From: Bigelowiella natans CCMP2755
Lineage: Eukaryota > Cercozoa > Chlorarachniophyceae
NCBI GenBank assembly: GCA_000320545.1
Contig: ADNK01000720.1
Coordinates: 1 to 22,834 of the forward strand
DNA: 22,834 nucleotides
Direction: 5' to 3'
The notes under the pieces were generated by a model. The model was not told the origin of the DNA. It was given only the letters and a program-made list of their open reading frames with translations, and searched no databases. Positions 10,526-20,906 of the stretch are shown here, piece by piece. A program made the position numbers and the translations under genes. Position 1 is the first letter of the stretch, and every line of letters starts with the position of its first letter.

Positions 10526-11875
10526 CTAATCTGGGTACTTGAAAGTTGGCTTCACTTTCGATATCCAGTCCATCCCCAGTATGGAGTGTTTGATGCCGCC
10601 CCCGCGAATGGTCACTTCAAGTTCGCATATCGAGGTGGGGGGGAGCAATCTGTCGGACGGCTTGCCACTCAGCAGTGTCCTGACCTGAAGTCTTACTAGT
10701 GCCCGTCTCTCCGCAGCGGTGGCATTTCGAATCACGACTTTGCCTCTCTCAAGGAGCTTCAGCTTCCTTGCAACCTCTTCTGAAATCGCCGATCGACTGG
10801 CCCCGGTGTCAACCAACCATTTACTCTTTACAAACCCCCTCGCCTTCTGCACCCTTTTAGCCTCCACCCATATAAACGGCCTTCTCCTCTTACCATCCTC
10901 GAATCTTACGACAGGTGGTCGGGCGCCATTCTCAGAACGCCCGCGTCTCCTCGGAGTGTGGGGGTGAGAGCTCCCTCCTTGACCTTGCGAGCGCTGTCTT
11001 GGAGTTTGAGAGCGAGAGCGGCGTCTTTGCCTATTAGTCTTGTTATCTTCGAGATCAGAGCGTGATAATCGTTGTTTCACGAAGGATAGTATCGTTTCTA
11101 TCAGAGTAAAGTGGCCCTTCTTGTAGTGAAGGCCGAATAAGAAATCATTGCCAGCCTTTTTCCTCATGATAGGGCTTCCTGAAGCCCCGCCGGCACCGTT
11201 ATTCTCTCTCATGTATTCGTCGAACCTCGCGCCTCCGCGCTGGTACTGGCCAATTTTGTCACCTTGCGCAATGTCTTTCACCATTCTCCCAAATGATGGA
11301 ATAATTTGCTCTGATTTGTGCAGAAACATTGCCCCGAGAACGGTTTCGCCCTTCTTTGCGAGCTCGTCGCTGGCTGCTGCTTGTCCAACGTTCAGTTTGT
11401 TCCTATTCGACAGTTTTTTAGCGATTCCTCTAGATACTGCAACCCAAAGAAAATCGAGATTCTCACGATTGAGCTTTCGGGGAGGAGAGAAATAGAAAAA
11501 CGTTTTAGGATCTAAGTCCTTCCCTGAGAAGCGTATTTCAGGGAATGAGTTGGATTCTGGGATCTGGAAGCCCAACGATTTGGATTGAATGGCCTTTTTC
11601 ACACTTGCCTCATCCATGACCGAGGTGTCACCAAGCAGGGGCCGAATAACATGAGCGGCAGTAAGTAAAGACAGTCTTGGGAAACCCCTTTCCGCCGAAG
11701 TGACCAAAAAGAAAGTCCCACCGCCTTTTGAGTTGCAGCAGAGGCGCCCAGTACATTGGGAGAGTTTTCCAAGCAAAGACTCTTGATCGAAATTCGTCCT
11801 TTGAGGTTGGGCAGGGCGTCGTGCGCTTCCAGATACTTTTTCGGCACCCTCACGAGATTTGCACTCTCCCATCAT
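10526..11875 (-). CDS. two-protease protein: trypsin-like serine protease plus Ty3/gypsy-like retropepsin
   Basis: An uninterrupted 449-residue ORF starting with ATGATG. Residues about 48-265 read as a trypsin-like fold: GGGTFFLVT, then LLTAAHVI (His75), LDFLWVAVS (Asp141) and GGASGSPIM (Ser232), so a full catalytic triad is visible. Residues about 270-320 are Arg/Ser/Gln-rich (RQRRRSRSQTPRQRSQ) and look nucleic-acid binding. Residues about 350-449 form a retropepsin: KWLVDTGASRSAISEEVARK (Asp356) and the closing ILGMDWI motif (432-438) typical of Ty3/gypsy proteases. The protein ends soon after that motif, and no reverse transcriptase, RNase H or integrase follows in the 1.2 kb downstream. 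It could be a gag-pro remnant, an independently expressed ORF of an unusual element, or a domesticated gene. Each domain call is strong by motif; the role of the combination is unknown. Confidence 0.75.
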   Translation of the reverse strand: MMGECKSREGAEKVSGSARRPAQPQRTNFDQESLLGKLSQCTGRLCCNSKGGGTFFLVTSAERGFPRLSLLTAAHVIRPLLGDTSVMDEASVKKAIQSKSLGFQIPESNSFPEIRFSGKDLDPKTFFYFSPPRKLNRENLDFLWVAVSRGIAKKLSNRNKLNVGQAAASDELAKKGETVLGAMFLHKSEQIIPSFGRMVKDIAQGDKIGQYQRGGARFDEYMRENNGAGGASGSPIMRKKAGNDFLFGLHYKKGHFTLIETILSFVKQRLSRSDLEDNKTNRQRRRSRSQTPRQRSQGQGGSSHPHTPRRRGRSENGARPPVVRFEDGKRRRPFIWVEAKRVQKARGFVKSKWLVDTGASRSAISEEVARKLKLLERGKVVIRNATAAERRALVRLQVRTLLSGKPSDRLLPPTSICELEVTIRGGGIKHSILGMDWISKVKPTFKYPD

Positions 11876-12246
11876 CCCGGGTTATCTGAGCCGCACGATG
11901 CATTCATTCCATCCATTTTCAGATCGAATCAACAGCATCGGAAAAAAACGGACCGGCAATCACAAGTGTTCACCGCTAGCCGACTCTCTCCCCCCCCTTT
12001 CAACATTGATGCACGTGAAATGAAGACAGCTCCCGAATTTCACCGGATGTTTTGAGCGCTCCCTCCTCCCATCCTGAATCGCGCTGGTGGTCTTCCCCTC
12101 ATCATCCGGGTTGTGGGGAATTGATCTGATGGGACGTAGCCAATCCCAGCATCAAAGCAACGGAAATCAAGGGGATTTCTTTCAGGATTGAGCAAATGTC
12201 CGGATGTTCCGATTTCTGGAGACTCTCGAGAGATCATTCGAGAGTA
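11876..12246. other. spacer upstream of the two-protease ORF
   Basis: A 0.37 kb stretch before the ATG of the minus-strand ORF. TA is already scarce here (four by eye), so the depletion seen further right seems to begin at about the ORF start. An 8-base C run lies near 11990. No gene or clear promoter motif was found. Confidence 0.4.
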
Positions 12247-12957
12247 TTTGTCGTTGGTGATCGCAAAATCAATGGAAGGAGTCTCCCCGTCCTGCCTCGA
12301 AGAAGTGTCAGGAAAAAGTGCTGTGGAGAAAACTGGGAAAAATGGAGAGGAGGAAAAGAAAAAACACGTGCCAAAAAGAAAACTGCAGAGACTGTGGAAA
12401 GTGCAGCGGGCAAAGAACCAAAAGAACCCACCATTGAGGCCAAGGAGGTGGGGAGGTCGATCCAAAGGTTGCAACAAGGTGGACGAGGAAACAGAGAGAG
12501 AGTCGAAGACGATGACGAAGCAGAGGAAAGGCAAAGTGGAGGAAGTCGAAGACGACGACGAGTCCACTGAAGGTCGAAAAGGACAACTGCACATCGTCCC
12601 AAGCTGGCAAGGAGTGACTGAGTGACCAAAGAGAGAGGCTCGAGCAAGTTTTGCTCGTTGAAACGTTGCGAAACCTTTTGCAAAGCTGGGAAGTGAAACT
12701 TCACTTGACGGAAGGGAAACGTTGCCGTGACGTTTCCTTGTTCAGCACTCTCAACTCTCCCTCCTTTTTCGCCACGCAGCCAGGAGCGTCGCTGGGGGTT
12801 GTTTTCTTCTCTTTCTCTTCGCTTCTTTGTGCACGATGCTCCTTGCATCTCGTGAACTCTCTGAACCCACTGCCTGATTGGCTTCTTCAGTGGTGTTCAT
12901 TGAAAGCGATTCAACTTTTCTCACCCCCCTTTCAGTGCTTTGATATATTGAGTGTGA

Positions 12958-13139
12958 AGAAGAACAGCTTTGAGTCCACTTTGTGTCTGCAAGAGAGGTT
13001 CCATGAACCTGTCCACGTCCACTGTTGTTTCAAGACCACGTTTCCCCTTTGCTTGTTTGGTGAGATCCAACAAGTCCAACAAGTGCAACTCAGCTGGTCC
13101 CGCCTCCCACTCAACAACACGGAGAAGAACAGCTTTGAG
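12958..13139 (+). repeat. 17-bp direct repeat, two copies
   Basis: The word AGAAGAACAGCTTTGAG occurs at 12958-12974 and again at 13123-13139, 165 bp apart, within the TA-free block. The sequence after each copy diverges, so this may be a remnant of an old duplication. Confidence 0.6.
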
Positions 13140-16100
13140 CCTCTTCAGTTCCTGCAAAAGCGGCGATTTCGTGTCCCTTTGACTTGCTTCCACGTTGTTG
13201 TGTCCTCGTCTCCTGGTGAGGGGAGGGTCAGGGGTTGAGTCACGTTCCCTCTTGTGGAAACGCCAACGACAACACCCCACAACAACTCTGAAAACGTCGA
13301 GAAAACATCGTGGGAAGCTTGCAGACTGAAAATCGACTCGTTGCCTCAAGTCTCAACCGACCTGCTTCTGCCTCTTCTCATCCACTTTTTCGTCGTTCCT
13401 CAGTGTTCAGAGTTGTCCCTCGTGCACGTGAACCAGTCTCACGTGTGCCTTGAAGCAAGAAACGTTCCCTTGCAGACCAGGCTGGCAGGTGAGGACAAGC
13501 TGGCAAAGTTGCCTGGGAGCGAGGGCCCAAAGCCACCAGCTTTGACAACACACTGTGGGCAGCTGTCAGCTTCTCTCCTGGCGACTGTGAGCCATGGATC
13601 AACGACGTTCGCAGCGCAATGACTTGTTTTGTCAAGCAACGTCGTGCGTTGGCTTTGCTTGTGGAGTGGGCTGTGCAGGCACTTTTTGAGGTGTCTTTGC
13701 TGGTGTCGTGCTTGTCGGTTGTTTGTCTTTGTTGTTTTTGTGCACTGGTCCGCTGTTGTTGTCAACTTTTGCCATCGTCGGTCTCTCGGTCTCTCTCAGT
13801 TCCTTGTCTTTGTTTGACTTTTTTGTGGTTTTGGGGTTTTTGTGGTTTGGGGTTTTTGCCTTTTTTTGGTTGCTCGAAGTCTCTTGTCAATTGGGACTTT
13901 GAGTTTTGTTCCTCAAGGCCTCGGCGTGCTGTGTGCGGGTGGCAAAGTGACGAGAGCAAGCTGGGAGCGCACAAAGGGAACGCACGTTCAGAACTCAACT
14001 CCAGAGTTCACCCTGGGCACTGGTTGCCAGTCGAAAGAAAACTCTGGGACTTCCTTTTCTGCACGCTGCTTGGAAAAAAGCGCACTTTTTGTGCACGTGC
14101 GCTCCGGTGCGACTTGTGTTGCCGTGTGCGCCTTGGCTTGCGCTTCTCGATGCCTCTCTGCTTTCGCTGTCGTTGTTGTCGCGCTGCCACGCTCCGTCGC
14201 TGCACAACAATCGAGACGTTGCTGCCGTGCACTGCGTGTTGAGGAAAAAGTTGTGCACCCACGTCAGGCCGCAAGGGCGCGCGAACAACCCCCTCGTGGC
14301 TTTCAAAAGGAAGAAAGGAAGGAAAGGGCGCTTTTGGCGGGGTCAAAACTCAAACAGAGAGTCTCCCCTGTGCCCCAGCTGGTGCACGTGACCTTCCTTT
14401 CGCCGACCAAGGTGGACACCAGTCCAACAACCCCTGCCAGCCTGTTCCCTCCCTGCCGTTCCCGCCCATTGAAACCAAGAGAGTCGTGCAGTCTCTCTCT
14501 CTGCACCCTTGCGTGATCGCCGACTTCAAGGCAGTCGTGAGTGCCTGGCGGCTGAGTCACATCGCCAGGGTGACAGGGATTTCGACCTTCCGCCCAGCTC
14601 TTTCGTGGCGTGTCCTGTCGGACGCAGAGGAAAGCAACCGGTCACAGCCAGCGCACGAGGACGTGACTTTGTTCGACATCAAACTCTCGTTTGGGGAAGG
14701 AACTCACACACGTGAGTGTCCCCTGAGCTTCCTGCGTCCCCTCCTCTCGACTGACTCCCTGGCATCGGTGGCGAAGACTCTCCAAGTCCCTGGGAACATC
14801 GTGTGGACTTGGAGCTCTTTCGTCAACAGTCACGCTGACAATTGCAGCTTGAACCATCACGCAACGGGAGTGGTGTTCTCCTCGGAATGGTCCAGGGATG
14901 ACAAGAAGGGCTGGGTGTCCTTCGGCTGCAAGAGGCGCTGCAAAGGACTTTGTGTGCTCCGCCCACACCGTGGGGCGTGCACACCGGACGTGCATTGGCA
15001 GCGCGTCCTCGGGTGTGCAAGGATCGAACAGGACAAGGAGACCAAAGCTGAGGACGCAGCGAGCAACGTGCAAAGCTCTTGTCGCTTGGCAACTGTCTCA
15101 AGTCCTTCCCTTCAGTTGATCGACGATGACGACTTCGATGAGAAAGGCTCTCCGCTTGAAAACGCAATGGATGCAGGACACACGCCTTGGTCAGGAAGTG
15201 ACTTGGTGTCCTCCTCTGAAACGCAGGAGCAAAGCGATGCAAATCGAACTCCTCCAAGTCCGCAGCGGCGCAATGCAAAGCGCCGCCGCACGGCACGATT
15301 GCGCAACGTTCTCACTTCAACAATGCTCACTTGCGCTTGCATCCTGCTCTTGCAATGCAACGCACTTGCAACAATTGAGCACGATGCACTTTGCGCAAGT
15401 GAGGATTTTTTTTGTGAAAGGGGGGGGGTGTGGCGCACAGTTGCACGCCACGGTCCACACGCGACGTGCAGTGTCCTGAGACGCTGCACAGCGACGTGGT
15501 GTGCGTCGCTCGTGGAACAATCTCAGAACGTGCGCACGGAGTCCTGGCATCTGAGAAAGTTCCTCAGTTCTTCCTCGGACTGACAATGCTCCCGGACCTG
15601 TCTGGGAACGTTCCGCACGTTGCTGCGTTCAAACAGCACGACAACGACGTCGGGACGAAGTGCAACGAAGTCAACACGTGGTTGTGGTGCAAGCAGAAGG
15701 ACCTTCTCGGAGCCGCACGCGCAACTTGTGCCTGCTTGCGTGCAAACACAACTCAAACACTGACACAACCCAAACGGACACACAACTCAAAAGGCAACAA
15801 CAACTCAAACGCCACAGCAACTTCAAACTCATCAACGTTCTCATGGCAATCATCACTTCACTTGTTCTTGTCGCGCTGCACGTCACCTTGGCTTTCAGCC
15901 TTGCGCTGCTGCTGCACGCATGCACTTCGACTCCACCAACACAGGACGACAAGGTCGTGGATCGCTGTCTCGGCAGGCCCCGCGCAAAGCAGGCATGGGA
16001 ACCTCCTGTCGGCAGGGCCACGTCTCTCAACTCGTCAGCTGAGAGCAAGTGCGTGCTCGGCACATCCCCATTGGCACACGCCGCTGACGAGGGCGATGTG

Positions 16101-16742
16101 CACTCCAGAGTGACACATCCGTGCTGACATCGTTGTTGCGTGCTGCGGTGGTGGCGCCTGCAAGGAGCTGCGCCACAGGCTCCCCCCTTCTCTCCTTCCC
16201 TTGTCTCACTGAAGGTGCTCTTTCTTGACACGCTTGGTGGCTCGCTGGCTCGGGAGTCCTTGGAGCAGCAAGAAGACTGGTCCTCCCACAAGGCCTCTTG
16301 GAAGTCCTCAGACCCAACCAAGAGAGGCGACCACGAAGTGGTTGGCGACTATTGTGGCGATGGCGTTGGAGGACAAGGAGAGTCGTGCCGTTGTCGCTCC
16401 AACGGAGGAGGCCTCGGAGACTTTGCTCCTCCTTGGGGTAGCGGAAATTGCTCGAAGACTGGAGCACCTGGGAAACCTTTGTCGTCAGCTTGTTCGAGGT
16501 CGAAAGCAACGAAGTCGTCCTCGAAGTCATCGTCACCCACGAGCTCTTCTTTTGCTTCGGAAGACTGGGAGGGCGTGCACCCTGCAGACCCTTCACTCAT
16601 TGCACGGCAGAGAGTCGGCGGCAGCAGGAGAATCCCACACTTCCCAGGGCGTGGTTCGAAGTTGCAGGCTGGTTCCAAGCACCGGCAGTGGAACTTGGAC
16701 GTGAGAACGACGTCACGCCCATCGAGTTTGCGAAAACTTGCT

Positions 16743-16760
16743 CCCGTTGCGCGCAACGGG
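16743..16760. repeat. 18-bp perfect palindrome
   Basis: CCCGTTGCG is followed directly by its inverse CGCAACGGG. It could form a cruciform or bind a dimeric protein. It lies within the TA-free block, and no function is evident. Confidence 0.7.
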
Positions 16761-17215
16761 AACGTGCCAACAGGAAGCTCCGCGATTTCCCCCTCGATGA
16801 CTTCGACGAGCGCAACCCAAACTCCTCCAACGAGCAACCAGCCAACTCAGCAACGACTTCGTCCTTCACCCAGTTGTCTGGCCAGTCCACCAAGCAAACT
16901 CTGCCTCCAGAAACTCAAGCTTGCGCCGTTCGCCGTGACCGTTTTCGAGAGCTGGAGAGTGCCGTGCACCGGCACCCCGAACCGCTTTTCTCCTCCTCAA
17001 TTCGATGGTCGACTTCGAGGACTTGGGGCTTTCCGAGCGCGCCAAGGCTGGGCTCAAGTGCTCCCGTCGCAACCAACGGCCTCTGGAAACACCCCCAGCT
17101 GCAACTTTGACCGTCACTCTCGTGGAAGTGTCTGCTCCTGTGGGCAACGCTCTTCTCACTGCACCGTGGCAGCACGACCCAGTTTTGGCTCAAGCCAGCA
17201 TCGACTTGAGGACTC

Positions 17216-18000
17216 GTGCTCCTGTTCGTCTTGCACTTTGCAACGCTCCTCCTTTCCTTCCTGTTCGCTGCGTGTTTTGCTCTTGTTGCACTCCTCCTTT
17301 CCCTCCTGTTCGCTCCCACTCGCTTCGTGTTTTGCCTTCACGACACTCCTCCTTTTCTTTTTGCTCGCTTTTTCCTTCCTGTTCGTTTCGTCGCTTTGTG
17401 TTTCGTGACACCTGTTCGTTCTTCACGACACTCCTCCTTTCCTCCACGTTCGCTTCTTCCTCTCTGTCAACTTTGCACTCCGCCTTTCCTTCCTGTTCGC
17501 TTTGCACTTCACTTTCACAACGCCCCTCCTTCCCTTCCTGTTCGCTTTGTGTTTCACCTTTGCAACACTCCTTTCCTCCCTGTTCGCTCCTTCCTTTTTG
17601 TCACCTTTGCACTCCTCCTTTCCTCCTTGTTCGCTTTGCGTTTTGTTTTCACAACGCTCCTCCTTTCCTCTCTGTTCGCTTCCGTTCGCTTCGTGCACGT
17701 TTTGCTTTGTGACACTCCTCCTTTTGTTTCTGTTTGCCTTTTCCTTCCTGTTGGTTTCATCGCTTCGTGTTTTGTGACCCTCATCCCTTCCTTTTTGTTC
17801 GCTTTTTCCTCCCTGTTCGTTTTGTTGCTTTGTGTTTTTTGACACTCCTCCTTCGTGACACTCCTCCTTTCCTTTTTGTTTCCTTTCCGTTCGTCTCATC
17901 GCTTTGCGTTTTGCACCATCGCTTCACGTTTCACAACACTCCTCTTTTGCAACACTCCTTTTTTCCTTCCTGTTCGTTTTTTCCTTTTTGTTCGTCTTGC
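17216..18000 (+). repeat. degenerate pyrimidine-rich tandem repeat
   Basis: A loosely repeated unit of roughly 45-60 bases has the core ACTCCTCCTTTCC followed by TTCCTGTTCGC and then CTTTGTGTTT-like spacers. I see more than ten copies that differ by substitutions and length. The plus strand is strongly C/T-rich. In one direction the frames give Ser/Phe/Cys-rich peptides; in the other they give very charged Lys/Arg/Glu/Gly repeats (for example NRKERRS and EQEGK). It ends at a run of about 16-18 T near 18014-18030. It may be a decayed satellite or a former repeat-protein gene. Confidence 0.75.
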
Positions 18001-18460
18001 CGCTTTCTTCCTGGTTTTTTTTTTTTTTTCCCATCGCTTGTGATGGTGGGAACAAGGGGGAAATCGGTGGTTGTTGAAGGGAACGACAGTGGTGCCAAGG
18101 GAGACACTCTGCCGTGTCACCGTCAGGTTTGTCGTCGCTGTCTGTGCCGAAGGGGGGCTTTCAGTGTGCCACTTTCCCACAACGAGGGTTGCTTCTCACA
18201 GGAAGCAGTTGAGATGACGTCTCATGCCTTGGGGGGGCAGGCAGACGTTTTCATTGAAAGTTTCATCACGTTGTCAGCGAAGTGTTTCACGGTGGGCTGG
18301 CTCACCGTCCAGCCGTCTAGCCGTGGATGTGCGATGGGCCAGTTCACCGTGGGTGTTTTGCACCTTGTCGCGCTGCGCGGTGTGGCGAAGGAGCAAGTGC
18401 AAGCACCACGGTGCACGCTGGCACGGTGCTGGCGCACAAGTGCTGCTGGTGACGTGGGGA

Positions 18461-18815
18461 CACGTGTGTCCACACACGTGCACGCGCAAGGAACACGTGC
18501 ACCCACGCACACCACACGTGCCCAAAAAGCACACGTGCTCTGTTCACATCCACACGTGCACCAAACAAGCCACTGCACATGCACCGAAAATTGCCAAGCT
18601 TGGCTGCAGTGCGTGCAGTTCGCACGCAATGGTGCGCAACACGTGGTGCACATGGATGCATGCATGCACGTGTGAGCGCTGTCGTTTGGCACACGTGTGG
18701 CTGTGGGTGCACGTGAAGTGCGCGATGTGCACACGTCGCAGACGGCCACACGCATGAGGACACACGTGTCCACGTGGTGATGGGAGAAGCAGGAGCAGCA
18801 AAGTCAGTGCACGTG
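18461..18815. repeat. cluster of 13 CACGTG palindromes
   Basis: Thirteen copies of CACGTG lie in about 355 bp, many within longer ACACGTGT or GTGCACGTG contexts, along with other alternating purine-pyrimidine words such as TGCATGCATGCA. CACGTG is the G-box/E-box core bound by bHLH and bZIP proteins. The cluster could also be a by-product of the local sequence bias, since TACGTA becomes CACGTG if each TA turns into CA or TG. Confidence 0.8.
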
Positions 18816-20049
18816 CTCGCCACTCGGCTGCCAGCGACGGACACGACCAGCAGCAGCGTCTCCACCACTCACCACCACTGTTTGCATCACCAAGCTGTCT
18901 CCTGGCCCTGTTCCCGCATTGACGACCAGCTCAGGCGTGCGTTTGTGTCGTTTTTTGTTCATCCGGACCTGGTGACGTCTGCGTGCTGCTTTTGTTGTTG
19001 TTGCCGTGCAGCGCTGTCGCATCGCCGCTGTCACCACTGAGGCCAGGATCGTTGCGCAACGTGGCGCGGCTCAGGCGGCGCAACGTGCTGCAGCGCGCCG
19101 TCGTGCCCCAGTCTAGCAGTGTCCTGCGGCGCTTGGGTTGGACTTGTGTGGCGTCGTTCGTCATTGCAACGCTCGCTGCTGCTGCACCAGGGAACTTTCA
19201 CAGTCGCAGCCCTGCCACTGCTCGGGCTGACTCGCTCGTCATGGTTCCCCTTCTGCTCAGGGCGAACCACACACATCGTTGTCGTTTTCACTCACAAACG
19301 GCCCTGACCAGCTGACCCTGATCCCAACCCTGATTGTTGGTCTCGAAACCAACCAGCAGCCACGAGCAAACCTTCCCGTCTGCTCCAGCGCTCGGATTTG
19401 CCCTGAAGTCAACCAGGTCGAAGCAGACGTGCTGAGGTTTTCTGCTCACCTGGTCGAACAAAGTGACGTCACCAGGTCTGGAGGTCACTCTGACTGCACC
19501 TTGCACCCCTTCACTCTGGCACTCCCCACCACCTCCCGGAAACAATCTGGCAACAGTTGTCAACCTGGACGGCAGCGAATCAGGAAACACCTTTTGGCTC
19601 ACCCTGCGAAAAGTTTTGAACCAGTTCCCAAAAAAACTCTTGCACTTTGCCAGTTTGACGTGCGTGGCCAATTGCGTGGGCAGTCGCTCACGCAAGGGCC
19701 GCCTGCACTTCCGAACTTGGCGCACGCGTGCACAGGCCAGCAGGGGTCCTGCGAACTTCTCGGAAGGTTCGAAGAACTTCGCGAATGCTTCGCGAACGCG
19801 CAACGCTGCACGTGCATGCAACAATTTGAAAAAAAAACACGACGCGATTCAAACCACTGTGACACCATCACAACGTTGGCGCGCCGCGCACCTCGCAGCT
19901 CAAATTGTCAACTTTGGTTGTCCACGCACAACCTCAGAACCAGACAACCCGTTGTTGACCACGCACGTGTCACGTGATTGCAATTGAAGCTGGCTTGCGC
20001 CGGCCTCGTGAAAACAAAGTGCGTGGAAAACGTTGGTGTGATCATGGAC

Positions 20050-20069
20050 ATGCAATGCATGCATTGCAT
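20050..20069. repeat. 20-bp perfect palindrome with outer inverted arms
   Basis: The centre is a self-complementary run built from TGCAATGCATGCATTGCA with flanking A and T. Outer arms ATGGACA (20044-20050) and TGTCCAT (20075-20081) are also complementary, giving an interrupted hairpin of about 38 bases. It sits in the TA-free block. No known site is recognised. Confidence 0.7.
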
Positions 20070-20906
20070 TGCTGTGTCCATCATTGTGCACTTTTGTTTG
20101 GAGAGTGGGAGGCGCAAAAACGGGGAAATCGAGTCACACTGTGTTCACACACCAACCACACCAACGGTGAACAACGTCCTGCCAGCCTGCGTGGAAGTAG
20201 ACCGTCCCAAGTCCTGAACGACAGAAGTTCCACCCAAAACGAAACAGCTGCAAACATCAGTTTTGCCAGGATGCACCACATCCAAAAACAATGGCAGTCA
20301 TTGCAGGCTGGCAGGGCACCAGAGCAGTGCACTGCTGGACTGTGAAGAGGCACACACGCACTGTCAATCCAGCCCCACACGCCAGCACGCACACCGAGCG
20401 AGCTTGCCAGTGCGACCAGTCACGTGCACATGCACACACCAGCACAGGTCGCAATTGCTGCACGTGCACGACTGTCGTCAGCCCAACGCCTCGTGCACAG
20501 CTTTTGAACGTTTGGAATGAGTTGCGTGTCAAACGAGCAGCTCCACAACGAGCAGCTCCTCGTCTTGCTTCGCGACAAGCAACGTCAACACGGGGGCACG
20601 TGCACGCTTGCAGTTCATTGCAAACCAGGCTCAGACAAAAACGACACGCATCAGGCAAAACACACTCGAGCAACAATTTGTTTTTGGCCAGCTGCTTGGG
20701 AGTTGGCATCAAACACGTCTCTCCCAGAGTGGGTGGCAAACGAGTGCGCACGATTTCTCGACGATGCGATGCGATGTGACCTCCTTGTGCAGAGGCCGAT
20801 GAACTCGAGCCGCCATTGCGACCGGTTTTGAGACAATGCCTGCATCGATCTAGGCAGCGATCTCCGGAGAAATCACAAATCACAACAGCTAGACAGAGTG
20901 GCCAAC

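Larger units (their letters stand above)
12247..20850. other. 8.6 kb block almost devoid of the dinucleotide TA
   Basis: Reading line by line I find only seven TA steps, at 12944, 12946, 16350, 16439, 18318, 19114 and 20198. The TA-free runs include 12948-16349 (3,402 bp), 16441-18317 (1,877 bp) and 19116-20197 (1,082 bp). Flanking DNA has several TA per 100 bp and long TA microsatellites. Inside the block CA, TG and CG are frequent, AT is present, and the microsatellites typical of the flanks are almost absent. Because TAA and TAG cannot occur without TA, only TGA stops reading frames, so long overlapping ORFs appear on both strands. None of these shows a recognisable domain. It could be an inserted element, a region shaped by a TA-specific mutation process, or foreign DNA. 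Confidence 0.9.

Noticed and set aside
10526-11875. Complete Ty3/gypsy retrotransposon
   Set aside because: The aspartic protease motif fits, but no reverse transcriptase, RNase H, integrase or LTR pair was found on either side.
12188-12625. Lys/Glu-rich plus-strand ORF as a nuclear protein
   Set aside because: Overlapping frames on both strands are equally open at the edge of the TA-free block; no domain is seen.
13619-14242. Cys/Leu/Val-rich ORF as a membrane protein
   Set aside because: The hydrophobic look comes from G/T-rich DNA; several frames here give similar peptides and none is conserved as far as I can tell.
14486-15583. 365-codon plus-strand ORF as a real gene
   Set aside because: Same reason: no recognisable motif, and its length is explained by the lack of TA.
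16140-17408. 422-codon plus-strand ORF as a real gene
   Set aside because: It lies in TA-free DNA where TAA and TAG are absent, overlaps other long frames on both strands, and shows no domain.
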